This document shows, piece after piece, positions 43,256-52,289 of a stretch of DNA of 54,011 bases; within the stretch, counting starts at the first letter, position 1, and every line of letters starts with the position of its first letter. A program made the translations under genes and the position numbers. Source of the stretch: Geosiphon pyriformis (lineage: Eukaryota; Glomeromycota; Glomeromycetes; Archaeosporales; Geosiphonaceae); the NCBI GenBank assembly GCA_016748015.1, contig JAAOMT010000236.1, positions 20,146-74,156 of the forward strand. The letters are read 5' to 3'. The notes beneath the pieces are model-generated. The model was not told where the DNA came from. It made no database searches and worked only from the letters and a program-made list of their open reading frames with translations.

Positions 43256-44218
43256 TGTTACCAGTAGAATTTTAGCTATTAATTAGCATAAAATTACCCT
43301 CATAATTCCTATTATTAATTAGCATATATTATTATTATTTCGATTATTACTTATTATTTAATCAAATTATCAAATATTATTATTTAATTAATAACCCGAT
43401 TTGTATTATAAAAATTAAGATAATCAAATTACACAATATCCTGAACCATTTAATATAGTTAAAATTCGTCGAAATTGATGAAAATTCGCCAAAATAATCA
43501 ATAGTTTGTAGAAATAACTTGTAGTTTACCAAAATATATTTTTAGTTTGCCAAAATTAAAGCAAAGAAAAAAGTGCAAGTTCAAAGACTAGTATTACAAC
43601 AAGTTGTATAAAAAAAAAGCTTTTCTCTTCAAGAAAATATATCTTCTTATATCATAGCATAGTATTTTACTTTAGATATCTTAATTATAACAAATCATCT
43701 TTTATACATTCAAATAAAAATTAAATATTCAAAAACCAAATTCTTAAATTATTACACTTGAAATTCTCTCAACACAACTAACGTTTTGAAATTGATTAGC
43801 TACCAATTTCAATAAAATGTTAGTAACTCCAGGTCTGGATAGAAAACGTTTCTCTTGACAGAATTCTATTTCTTTTACATTTCTTTTATTTTTCTTTTAT
43901 TTTCTTATTACAATTATTAGGGTAGCCTACAGATAAGATTTCTATAAAAGAGTTGACTTTCACAGCAAAGTACAATTTTAGTGAGCTTTCAGATGAGCAA
44001 TTCTTGGGAAAGAGTTAATGTTTACTACAATGTAACTACACAAAGTAACTGGCATGAAATTAACCATTCCACTTATAAGTCCAGCAGTTCAAATTATCTT
44101 CTATAATTTGAAGATAAATTTAGTTATTGAAGGTTCAACTGCTTCCAGAAAACGTGAAATTAACAACAGACAAACAGTAACAACATTCAAGAAAAAAGAC
44201 CAAAAACCTCCAATAACA
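43256..44218 (+). repeat. Element F 3' LTR (963 bp)
   Basis: Begins TGTTACCAGTAGAATTTTAG, ends CTCCAATAACA. 20-bp array near 43465-43566 and TATAAAAAAA at 43607. Right flank enters gag of G without a matching direct repeat of the left flank. Confidence 0.9.
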
Positions 44219-45225
44219 GCAGACATTCCTACAATATTTCAGTAATAATAATAGCATCAACCGATTGGCAAACACTTTTACCATTATTAAGCAAAGAGAA
44301 AATGAAGCAGTCACTACTTACTTAGGACACTTTTACAGAAATTTGCACCAAATTTAGGCAATTCAGGCTGATTATTTTATAGCATCTCAAATTCTAAATC
44401 AATTCATTTGAGATCTATGCAGTAGCATTCTTCAGTATGTATGCTCAATACATTCAGCAGATCTTCAAGCTGCAGTTACAAATGCAAGAGACTTTGAAAC
44501 AGCTGAATTAGAAGCCAACTATGCTCAAGTAGTAAATCTAGTAATGAACAAATCATCTGAATTGGATTCCAAATTAAAACAATTTAGCAAATCAATTAAT
44601 CAGAAATTAGAGCAGTACTTAGCTAACACCAATTAAGCAATTTATCAATCTCCACAATGATGCAACAATCAGAGAAATGAAAATCACTTCCAAAATCAGT
44701 TGTGTCTAGCATCATCCTCAACCAATCAACAGTGGCTGCAGGAAATGTGTACATGCCATTATTGTGATAAACAAGGACATTTACAATTTGAATGTCAAAG
44801 AAAGATAAGTGACCAGAGATCAACTAATCAGTATTGAAACTCCAATTGCCAACTACAAACTCAGAATTATATCAGTAATTAATTACCAGAATAATATCAA
44901 CCAAATTATGTACTTATAACACAGCAGCAAATTTATTAATTACCAATCTATTAACCAACAACACCTGTTATTTATTAACCACAGTCTTAACCCATTTATC
45001 AGCCACAGCCTTAGGTAATTTATTAGTCCCAACAAATCCAAACACCCTCCCAAAACTTATCTCAAAACGGAACCCAAAGACCAAGATTAACACAGCAAAG
45101 CTGGAGATCATCAATAGTAGTCCATCAACTAATTCCCAGTTTTTCCACACAACCATCAGGATTGTGACAATGGAATTTGGGCACCAAGTACACCCAAAAC
45201 CTGAATCCTTAGAACTATTTAAGTC
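44219..45225 (+). pseudogene. Element G Gag core C-terminal part, knuckle and linker
   Basis: Begins FLQYFSNNNSINRLANTFTI, then IKQRENEAVTTYLGHFYRNL, YFIASQILNQFI*DLCSSIL, DFETAELEANYAQVVNLVMN, SELDSKLKQFSKSINQKLEQ. Knuckle complete at 44754-44795: CHYCDKQGHLQFEC. Q/N/P-rich linker to 45225 (YQPNYVL, QPQPLGNLLVPTNP-type text) with stops at Gln codons. Gag N-domain missing. Confidence 0.8.
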
Positions 45226-45765
45226 TTCTAGTCACCCCAGAAGACACTACATCCAACCACCTGGAATCCAACCAGAAACAGCCACTTACTAGCAATATCT
45301 TACTAACAACTGTCACCAACGACAAGTTACTTGCAGCTATCTTCCCATTCAAACTTGAAGAACTAACATCTACGCCCTTGTTCAGTGGAGCTGCACTTAA
45401 GGAAAAACCAATTACCATGATGTACACTGACATCAAAGTTGATGGCCATCTTATCAAATTGATCCTAGATAGTGGATCAGCTGACAGCATCATCACAAGA
45501 CAGCTCATGGACCAATTAGGTTGCTGAGTTGATTGAACTGCCAGTACAAGGATAATTACAGCTGATGAAACCACCAAGACTCCAATTGGTGAAATAAATA
45601 ACTTGCCAATAAAAATCAATAGCATCACTATACCAATCAAGATATTAGTCATAGAAGCCACTCAATATCAAACACTCGTGGACAATAATTGGCTGTTCAA
45701 AATCAATATGACACTTGACTGGAACACCCAAGAGCTCCAGCTTAGCCAGAATAAATGATACACAT
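45226..45765 (+). pseudogene. Element G protease
   Basis: DKLLAAIFPFKLEELTSTPL, FSGAALKEKPITMMYTDIKV, DGHLIKLILDSGSADSIITR, QLMDQLGC then stops, STRIITADETTKTPIGEIN, PIKILVIEATQYQTLVDNNW. The D-S-G catalytic triad is intact (Asp 45468-45470), unlike all other copies here. A long minus-strand ORF across this site (45215-45661) is its antisense shadow. Stops follow at 45525 and about 45534. Confidence 0.8.
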
Positions 45766-47015
45766 GTATACCAGCCACATGTGTACCAGTTACATGTGGC
45801 CACTTCAAATCCATTACCACACCATTAGTTTCACTTATTGAATTCAAAGAAGATAAAAAAAAACCTATTTGGGAAGCCTATCAAGTGTCCTGGGCTGACA
45901 AAGACCACAATGAGCTACCACCAATACTCTCATAAGACAACAATAAGAGAAAAAGAAAGGAAAAAAAAGAACTTACCTGAAATGCCGACTAAGCCTAGAA
46001 AACTGATAATAATCAAGACGAATCAGCAAACTGGAAGTGGGAAAAGACTGACAAGAGAAAAGAAAAAAAAAACAACACCTACCAGCCCCCTTTATAATTA
46101 CTATACCTACACTATACTACAATAATCTACCTACTGTCGGCCAAAACTTATATGCGTTGATTGCAGCAAGAAATTGTTATCAATAGACACATGTTGTGGT
46201 AATGATAAAGAACATCAAATGACAACCAAATTTTACTGTTGCCCATGTGTCATAGAACACTTTGGACAACTAAAACAGCAAGGAAAATAGGACAATAAAC
46301 TATGTTTTGCATGTGGAACTATTTTGCCTGATGAAGAAATATGGAATGACATTTCTGGATGCAGAGAAATGTGCGATAAGATGTGCCAGTATATAATCCT
46401 AATTAATGACTGGGTACACAAGGGAACACCAATTGATAACACCTGAAAACAAGCATTGTAACAATTAGAAAGATATTCCCATGATGAAGATGAACTTTAG
46501 AGAATGACAAGTGCAAAAGCAGAGAATGTGACAACCAGTGAACTACTGAAAATCAAAAACAACCCTCTATTTTTTTCTAAATCTGAATATATCCAAACTT
46601 TTGACATCTTTGACAATATTGAGGATGACCCAAAAGAATTTCATGAATATTACCAGCATTTAGCATCCACTAGAGAAGAACAAGAGCAGCATTTAGAGCA
46701 GTTAAATACTCAATTATGTCAACATTGCTTAATTTTCTGTGACTTTCAGTATTGTAATGAGTGTGATTTCATTTATAATCTACTACCATACATAATCTAC
46801 ATGATTTCAGAAGAAGAACCAATCAGCAGCTGCACATCAGAATTAGAATCAGTTTTCAATTCCGATTCAAACTCCAACAATGTCGATAATGAAAACATCA
46901 GTTCTAGCTCCACTCAATATAGCAACAAAAATATCAATGATTCAGACTCCAATTTAAATCCCAGAATATACATCACACTTCTTGATCTCTCTAAGGAGCA
47001 GGAACTCAAATGGTA
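45766..47015 (+). pseudogene. Element G linker and Cys-rich module (best copy)
   Basis: Linker: CIPATCVPVTCGHFKS, FKEDKKKPIWEAYQVSWADK, DHNELPPILS. Module 46138-46435: LICVDCSKKLLSIDTCCGND, TTKFYCCPCVIEHFGQLKQ, DNKLCFACGTILPDEEIWND, REMCDKMCQYIILINDWVHK. Second part, open from 46504: YIQTFDIFDNIEDDPKEFHE, YYQHLASTREEQEQHLEQLN, LCQHCLIFCDFQYCNECDFI, Ser/Asn-rich spacer, ITLLDLSKEQELKWYSDNNE. Cysteine pairs suggest zinc sites. Only a few stops (W to stop at about 46288). Confidence 0.7.
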
Positions 47016-47450
47016 TAGTGACAATAATGAAGGTATCATGCCAGAACATGCACATAATACTAATGCAGGGTTTGATCTAAGATATCTGGGAAAAAAAGCC
47101 ATCAAATTGGAACCAAATTTGTGCACATATATTGATCTCAAAATAACTCTGGAAATTTTAACAACAACCATGATTTAATTAGCATCTAAGAATAGTTTAG
47201 TGAAAAAAAAATTAACATTAGAAGAGAAATAATTGATGTGGAATACATAGAAAATATCATTGTCATGCTACAAAATAATTCAGAAAAAGCCTATATTATA
47301 AAGCCAAATGAAAAGATAGCACAGGCAATATTCTTACTTTTGGTGAAAATAGCTCAGTTAGTTTTAGTGGGAAAAAAGAAGGAACTAGGTATTACAGCTA
47401 AAGGATTATAGAGATTTAGAGCAATGGATAAGATAGATATACCAGTCAAT
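47016..47450 (+). pseudogene. Element G dUTPase
   Basis: Motif 1 HNTNAGFDLRYLGKKAIKLE is canonical, including Gly. Motif 2 ASKNSLVKK; a one-base loss in the A-run at 47203-47211 shifts frame; motif 3 REIIDVEYIEN; motif 4 NEKIAQAIFLLLVKIAQLV; motif 5 AKGL*RFRAMDK (Gly lost). Motif 1 is the best preserved of the window. Confidence 0.85.
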
Positions 47451-47990
47451 ATAGCAGAGAAAGAAATTGTTGACAAAGAAGAAATTATCTCAACCCATCA
47501 ATTAATTTTCATTCCACTATATGACCAGTATATGTTAGCCATAAAAAGAGAAGTAAAAAATCAAGCTCAGTTGTTTGAAGCAGAAGCCATCATTTGCAAA
47601 TCAGGAGAAATTGGATTTACTAATCTTTACATATTAGCCAAAAGCCCCAAAAACATCAAAATTCTCATCTACAACACAACTGGAAAGGTTATCGAAATAC
47701 CAAAGGGAACCATTATTAGATATTTAACCATTGAAGTTGAAGATCAACCACCAAACTACATTCCAGATTTTCCACAGCTTTGTGAATATGTGGACATCAC
47801 ATTATAAACCATTTACAAATGAAGCAAAAGTTATTTGCTCCAACTGGAACAATTGGAACAGATGAGCATGAGAAATTTAGACCCACTTCAACAGATGCAA
47901 CTATAAATGTTACTTAACAAATTTAATGACATCTTTGCCAGTAAGAACAAATTGGCAGAACCAACATAATTCAGCATCAGATCAAGACTG
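47451..47990 (+). pseudogene. Element G dUTPase-RT spacer
   Basis: Open 47424-47807: DIPVNIAEKEIVDKEEIIST, HQLIFIPLYDQYMLAIKREV, LFEAEAIICKSGEIGFTNLY, ILAKSPKNIKILIYNTTGKV, IEIPKGTIIRYLTIEVEDQP, FPQLCEYVDITL. Then stops and MSMRNLDPLQQMQL, FNDIFASKNKLAEPT. The cleanest copy of this spacer. Confidence 0.75.
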
Positions 47991-48802
47991 GAGATACAAT
48001 GCCAATTAAACAAAAAACATATCAAGTACCACCAGCCAGCCATGAGATCATTTGTCAAGAAATCAATTGGATGTTAAACAATGGGCTAATTCAGCAATTA
48101 ATGAGCCCATGGTCATTACCAGTGGTACTGGTCCATAAGAAAAATAGGAAAATCCGTTTTTGTGTAGACTACCAGAAACTGAATGAAGTGACAAAAGGAG
48201 ACAGCTACCCAACTCCAAAGATTCAAGAGCTGTTCGACACTTTTGGAGGAAAGAAATAGTTCTCAATGTTGGACTTAGACAGTGGTTATTGGCAAATAGC
48301 CATAAAGCTAGAAGATAAAGAGAAAATGGCTTTTATAATACGAGAAAAGAATTTTGAATTTGAAGTAATGCTATTTGGCTTAATGAATACTCCAGCAATA
48401 TTTCAATGGCTTATAGAAATTGTCTATACTAGGCTACTATGGAAATCAGTAGTCGTATACTTGGATGATACCAATTTGTTCTCAAAAACATTTGATAATC
48501 ATTTGCATCATCTTCAACAAGTATTTAAAAGACTCAAAAGAGCCAGAGTGAAACTAAATGCAACTAAGTGTTTTTTTGGAAAAACTGAACTCAAATTTTT
48601 GGGACATATTATAAGCAAAGATGGTATAAAAACGGATTCAGATAAGATTGCAATAGTAAAGAACTTTCCAGTACCAACCAATCTGACGGAACTAAGAGCA
48701 TTTTTGGGATTCATAGGCTATTATTGTCATTTTATCAAGGACTTTTCTAAACTGGCTCAGCCACTTAATCATCTACAAACTAAGAATGTCAAGTATGAAT
48801 AA
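47991..48802 (+). pseudogene. Element G reverse transcriptase
   Basis: Two open stretches (47999-48259, 48266-48802) separated by one TAG (Trp of KKW). Reads PWSLPVVLVHKKNRKIRFCV, DYQKLNEVTKGDSYPTPKIQ, FSMLDLDSGYWQIAIKLEDK, FEFEVMLFGLMNTPAIFQW, VVVYLDDTNLFSKTFDNHLH (YLDD intact), KCFFGKTELKFLGHIISKDG, AFLGFIGYYCHFIKDFSKLA. Nearly intact RT; only one stop inside the domain. Confidence 0.9.
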
Positions 48803-49260
48803 ACAGGAGCTCAACAAAAAGCATTTGACACACTGAGACAAAAGCTTATTCAAGCTCTAGTGTTGATGTATCCAGATCACAGCAAACCATTCATCATTAC
48901 TACTGATGTATTAAGCCAAGCATTGGAAGCCATACTATCACAGAAAGAACCAGATGGAAGAAAACATCCAGTAGCTTATGCCAGTAGAAACTTAAGTTCA
49001 GCTGAAAAAAACTATAGAACTTCAGCATTAGAGCATTTAGCAATCTATTGGGCTGTCACCAAATGGAAAAAATACTTGAGCCAAAAGTTTGATGTATATA
49101 CTGACCACAAAGAGTTGACTTCAATCCAAAAGCAAGAATTTGGAAATGATTGTTATACAAGATAGAAAATAGCATTATCATCATATAAATTTATAGTACA
49201 TTATAAAAAGGGAAAAGACAATAAAAATGCTGACAGTTTGTCACGAATAAGACAAATTTA
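48803..49260 (+). pseudogene. Element G RNase H
   Basis: FIITTDVLSQALEAILSQKE, HPVAYASRNLSSAEKNYRTS, ALEHLAIYWAVTKWKKYLSQ, KFDVYTDHKELTSIQKQEF, then stop (Trp) and KGKDNKNADSLSRIRQI. Asp, Glu, Asp and Asp catalytic positions all present. 101 codons remain open (48860-49165). Confidence 0.85.
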
Positions 49261-50731
49261 AAAACATTTCAACCCAAAAAATATAACAAAAAGATAAACA
49301 CACAAAAATACCAACAACTTTAGCATTATATAAATACCCAATTGTTCAAGGAGAAATTATCTCAAAAAGAACAAAACAACATAAAACAGCAATCAAAATA
49401 TTTTATCAATCATCAAAATATACTTTACCAAAAAAACCAAAAAAATCCAGACCAACCAACCAGAGTAATTACAGAACCAGAAAAAGAAACAATACTGTTC
49501 AACATGCACTCAAATTCAACAGCAGGACATTTTCATAAAGAAACAACCATGGAAAGAACCAGAAAAAAATATTATTGGCTATTAATGTATTCAGACATTA
49601 TCTAATATGTTCAAAATTGTGATGCTTGTTAGAAAAAAGGAGAAACAAGACCCAGTAAATCATTAAGATGAATCAAAGTGGGACAACTATTCAATCATAT
49701 CAGAATTGACTTAGTCGGACCATTAACAATTACCAGTAGAGGCAACAGATATATTGTGGTAGTCATGGACTATTTTACTAAATGGCCAGAAGCAAAAGCC
49801 ATTTAAAGAGCAGATGCAGAATCTGTTGCTAAATTTTTTTATCAAGACTTAATCTGTTAACACAAATATCCAAAAAAACTATTATCAAATCAAGGAACTT
49901 ATTTTGTGAATAGAACATTAGAAGAATTAAGTCAAAGATTTGGAATTAAAAGACCATTGTCATCACCATACCATCTACAAACTAATAGATTAGTTGAAAG
50001 ATTCAATAGAACATTGTGTGAAGCAATTGCCAAAATCAGCCAAGAAAATCAAAATGAATGGGATTTGTTCATATCATTAGTATTATTTGCTTACTGGACA
50101 ATAAAGCAAGATACTACACAAACAACACCATTTGAATTAGTATATAATAGGACAGCAATACTACCAGTAGAGATAGAAGTATGAACATATCCAACAAAAC
50201 TAATAACAGAAGAAAATTTCCAAAGAACATTGTTGAGAAAAACATATAACCTAATGGAAACACTAGAAAACAAAAGACAAAAAGCAGCTGATAATATACA
50301 AAAGTCACAAAAAAAACAAAAAAAAAGACATGATAACCAACTATCAGAGAAACCAGTTGAATTCAAGATTGAAGACAAAGTATTTCTACATTATACTAAA
50401 GCAGAAAAACAATAGAGTGAAAAATTTGACCCCAAATGAGACAGACCATTTTACTTAGAAAAAATTCTTAGAAATGGAGCTTATAAATTAAGGTTGAACA
50501 ACAAAATTTTAACCAAAGCAGCATATGATAATCAACTGAAACAATATTACTATATAGCATCATCATCTATCAGTAATATTCCACAACTAAGAGTACAGAG
50601 AATACTAGTCAAACCAGATGAGATTCTATAAGATCTAGAAATAATTATAATTATTGAACCAAACACATAAAATTGAACAACCAAAAGAGTATATAAAGAC
50701 ACAGTATACGTGACAAAAAGACAACAAAAAA
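49261..50731 (+). pseudogene. Element G integrase
   Basis: Zinc part 49342-49605: MHSNSTAGHFHKETTMERTR, KKYYWLLMYSDII then QNCDAC. Core: HIRIDLVGPLTITSRGN (first Asp kept), MDYFTKWPEAKAI, KKLLSNQGTYFVN (second Asp to Asn), RLVERFNRTLCEAIAKISQE (Glu kept). C-terminal: VEFKIEDKVFLHYTKAEKQ, ILRNGAYKLRLNNKILTKA. Ends RVYKDTVYVTKRQQKNGDY with a TGA (50743-50745). Confidence 0.85.
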
Positions 50732-51366
50732 ATGGAGATTACTGACAATATTTATTTACTAGCACAACAATTTTTCCAATTGATCCAACAACAAGAGATG
50801 GAAATCACAATCAGTCAACAGACTATCAAATATACAAATATCAAGAAAAAACCACAAGATAAAAAATAGAAAAATACAGAAAACACTATTGACAAAATAA
50901 TTGCAAAAGTAAGATTGGCCATAGAAACACAACAAAAAGTCACCCAATATTAAGAGTTGACTATAAAAACTTGAGATTAGTGGATACAACAATTTCCAAA
51001 AAACTTTTGTTACTTCCACTTGGAATAATACTTGAATATTCAAAACTTATACATAGATAAAACAAAACAATTATTTAACACAGCTATACTGCAACAACTA
51101 GAATAATTTGTAAAAAAAACAATTTGACAACACAAGCAAGAGCTATCTATTGGCTACAGACTGGATTTTAAGACAGATCAGAAATTTTACTTAATCCAGA
51201 AATGGATTTCATTACAGTTAACCAAATGGGGAAAATAACTAATACCCAATTTGAAGAATTACAGAACAAAATAACACAAGTAATTCTCGAAAAAGAAGTT
51301 CAAGAAATACTCAAGAATAAAGAATTAGAGTTAGGAAATTCGAAAAATTTTGATAGAACTCAATAT
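50732..51366 (+). pseudogene. Element G post-integrase extension
   Basis: ATG 50732-50734 overlaps the integrase TGA (50743-50745) by 14 nt. Reads MEITDNIYLLAQQFFQLIQQ, MEITISQQTIKYTNIKK, TIDKIIAKVRLAIETQQKV, QQFPKNFCYFHLE*YLNIQN, LYIDKTKQLFNTAILQQLE; then MDFITVNQMGKITNTQFEEL, QNKITQVILEKEVQEIL. Lys/Gln/Ile-rich, no membrane segment. Several stops. A minus-strand ORF 50759-51043 is its antisense. Confidence 0.65.
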
Positions 51367-51382
51367 TAAAAGAAAAAAATAA
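51367..51382 (+). other. Element G polypurine tract
   Basis: AAAAGAAAAAAATAA-type run ending one base before TGTTATTT of the 3' LTR; same position as in D. Confidence 0.5.
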
Positions 51383-51454
51383 TGTTATTTATAAAATATA
51401 GAAAGTATATTAGCATATAAATTAGCCAATCAGAAGTAGCCATAGTAAATGTGA

Positions 51455-51615
51455 AATTTCAGGATTCTTCTCAAGAGGAATTGCAGGATTCCAGGAATTT
51501 CAGGATTCTTATACAAGGAATTGCAGGATTCCAGAATTCTAAGATTCCTCCCAAAAAGAATTACAGGATTCCAGAAATTCCAGGATTTCTGGTGTGAAAA
51601 ATTGAAGAATTGAGG
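51455..51615 (+). repeat. Four ~40-bp tandem repeats in LTR G
   Basis: Units of 41, 39, 40 and 41 bp starting AATTTCAGGATTCTT or similar and ending GGATTCCAG. The internal halves (ATTTCAGGATTC and ATTGCAGGATTCC) are themselves alike, so the array may be built of ~20-bp half-units. Confidence 0.8.
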
Positions 51616-51628
51616 AATCTCAAATATG

Positions 51629-51638
51629 TATATATAGC
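51629..51638 (+). promoter_or_regulatory. TATA box of LTR G
   Basis: GTATATATAG 13 bp after the repeat array; preceded by the CCAAT-type GCCAATCAG about 195 bp upstream. Both conserved in B, D and S1. Confidence 0.65.
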
Positions 51639-52289
51639 AGTAATGCTAGAAGTAGAAAAGACAGAATTCTTTAGTTAAAAAAAAAGACCTCTCAGTTTAA
51701 ATTGGATCTAAGCAATCCTCCGCATCACAAATAAATAATTATTTAATATCTCAAACCCACTTTCTACTATCGACATGAAGTGTTGATAGTAATTGATACT
51801 TAACCACACTGGAATAATAGCTCTTGATTATGGCTATTAATAAAATACTAACATTTATTGCCTTGGCTTATTTTTTTATTTTTCTTTTATTTTCTTTTAT
51901 TTTTTGTTATTTTTTTGTTGTTTATTAAATTGACTAAAAAATTAAGTGCTGAATTACAGACATTATAGGGACTGGTAAAAAACCTGTAAAACAAGAATAG
52001 AACACTCATAGATTTGAAAATAGCTTACCAGGAGGATTACTGACCATTACACTGAGAAAAAAATTTGACAGAATTGAAATTCTGAAAGGCTACTAAAACA
52101 ACTATTAAATTTCTGTCTATTATACAAAAGACTCAACACCAAAACTTTTAAAACAATCAAACATTCAGATATCAACACTATCATTATAAATAACTTCTAA
52201 ACACCAAGTTATAAGTTTGTTATTTGCTTTGAAATCCCAAATAATCACCTATAATAACATTATAAACATTGTTTAAAAGAAGAATTTAA

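Larger units (their letters stand above)
33516..44218 (+). mobile_element. Element F: Ty3/gypsy retrotransposon, distinct LTR family, with nested S2
   Basis: Two LTRs in direct orientation (33516-34486 and 43256-44218), PBS, gag (split by inverted solo LTR S2), protease, Cys-rich module, dUTPase, RT, RNase H, integrase, extension, polypurine tract. 10.7 kb with S2, about 9.7 kb without. Same domain order as A/B/D/G but clearly diverged protein text and unrelated LTRs. Left flank is the extension of C; right flank is gag of G; flanking bases ATCAG and GCAGA do not form a clean duplication. Confidence 0.9.
44219..52259 (+). mobile_element. Element G: Ty3/gypsy retrotransposon, 5'-truncated, 3' LTR present
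   Basis: Starts inside the Gag core at the F boundary and runs through knuckle, protease, Cys-rich, dUTPase, RT, RNase H, integrase and extension to a 3' LTR (51383-52259). Same family as B and D. It has fewer stops than D, with D-S-G in protease and YLDD in RT retained, so it is one of the younger copies. Confidence 0.9.
51383..52259 (+). repeat. Element G 3' LTR (about 877 bp)
   Basis: Begins TGTTATTTATAAAATATAG; contains TTAGCCAATCAG (51422-51433), the clearest ~40-bp array (51455-51615), TATA (51629-51638), and ends near ...CCTATAATAACA. The last dozen bases differ from other copies, so the exact right end is uncertain by a few bases. Followed by the LINE fragment. Confidence 0.85.

Noticed and set aside
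45215-45661. Minus-strand 148-codon ORF with hydrophobic stretches
   Set aside because: It lies exactly antisense to the G protease (D-S-G at 45468-45476). Conserved family text is on the plus strand.
48000-50400. Alternative genetic code (TAA/TAG read as Gln) to explain the many in-frame stops
   Set aside because: Stops also replace Trp (TGG) and Arg (CGA) codons, and normal CAA/CAG codons are abundant. Decay by transitions explains all of them.
50091-51043. Minus-strand ORFs rich in Phe/Leu/Cys that look like membrane proteins
   Set aside because: They are antisense to Lys/Gln/Asn-rich integrase and extension coding sequence; AAA/AAG codons read backwards give Phe/Leu. No start context or conservation. 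The same applies to 20103-20291, 22974-23180, 32765-32980 and 36807-37151.
50091-51370. Post-integrase ORF as an envelope gene
   Set aside because: Sense-strand protein has no signal peptide, transmembrane helix or cysteine pattern of envelope proteins.
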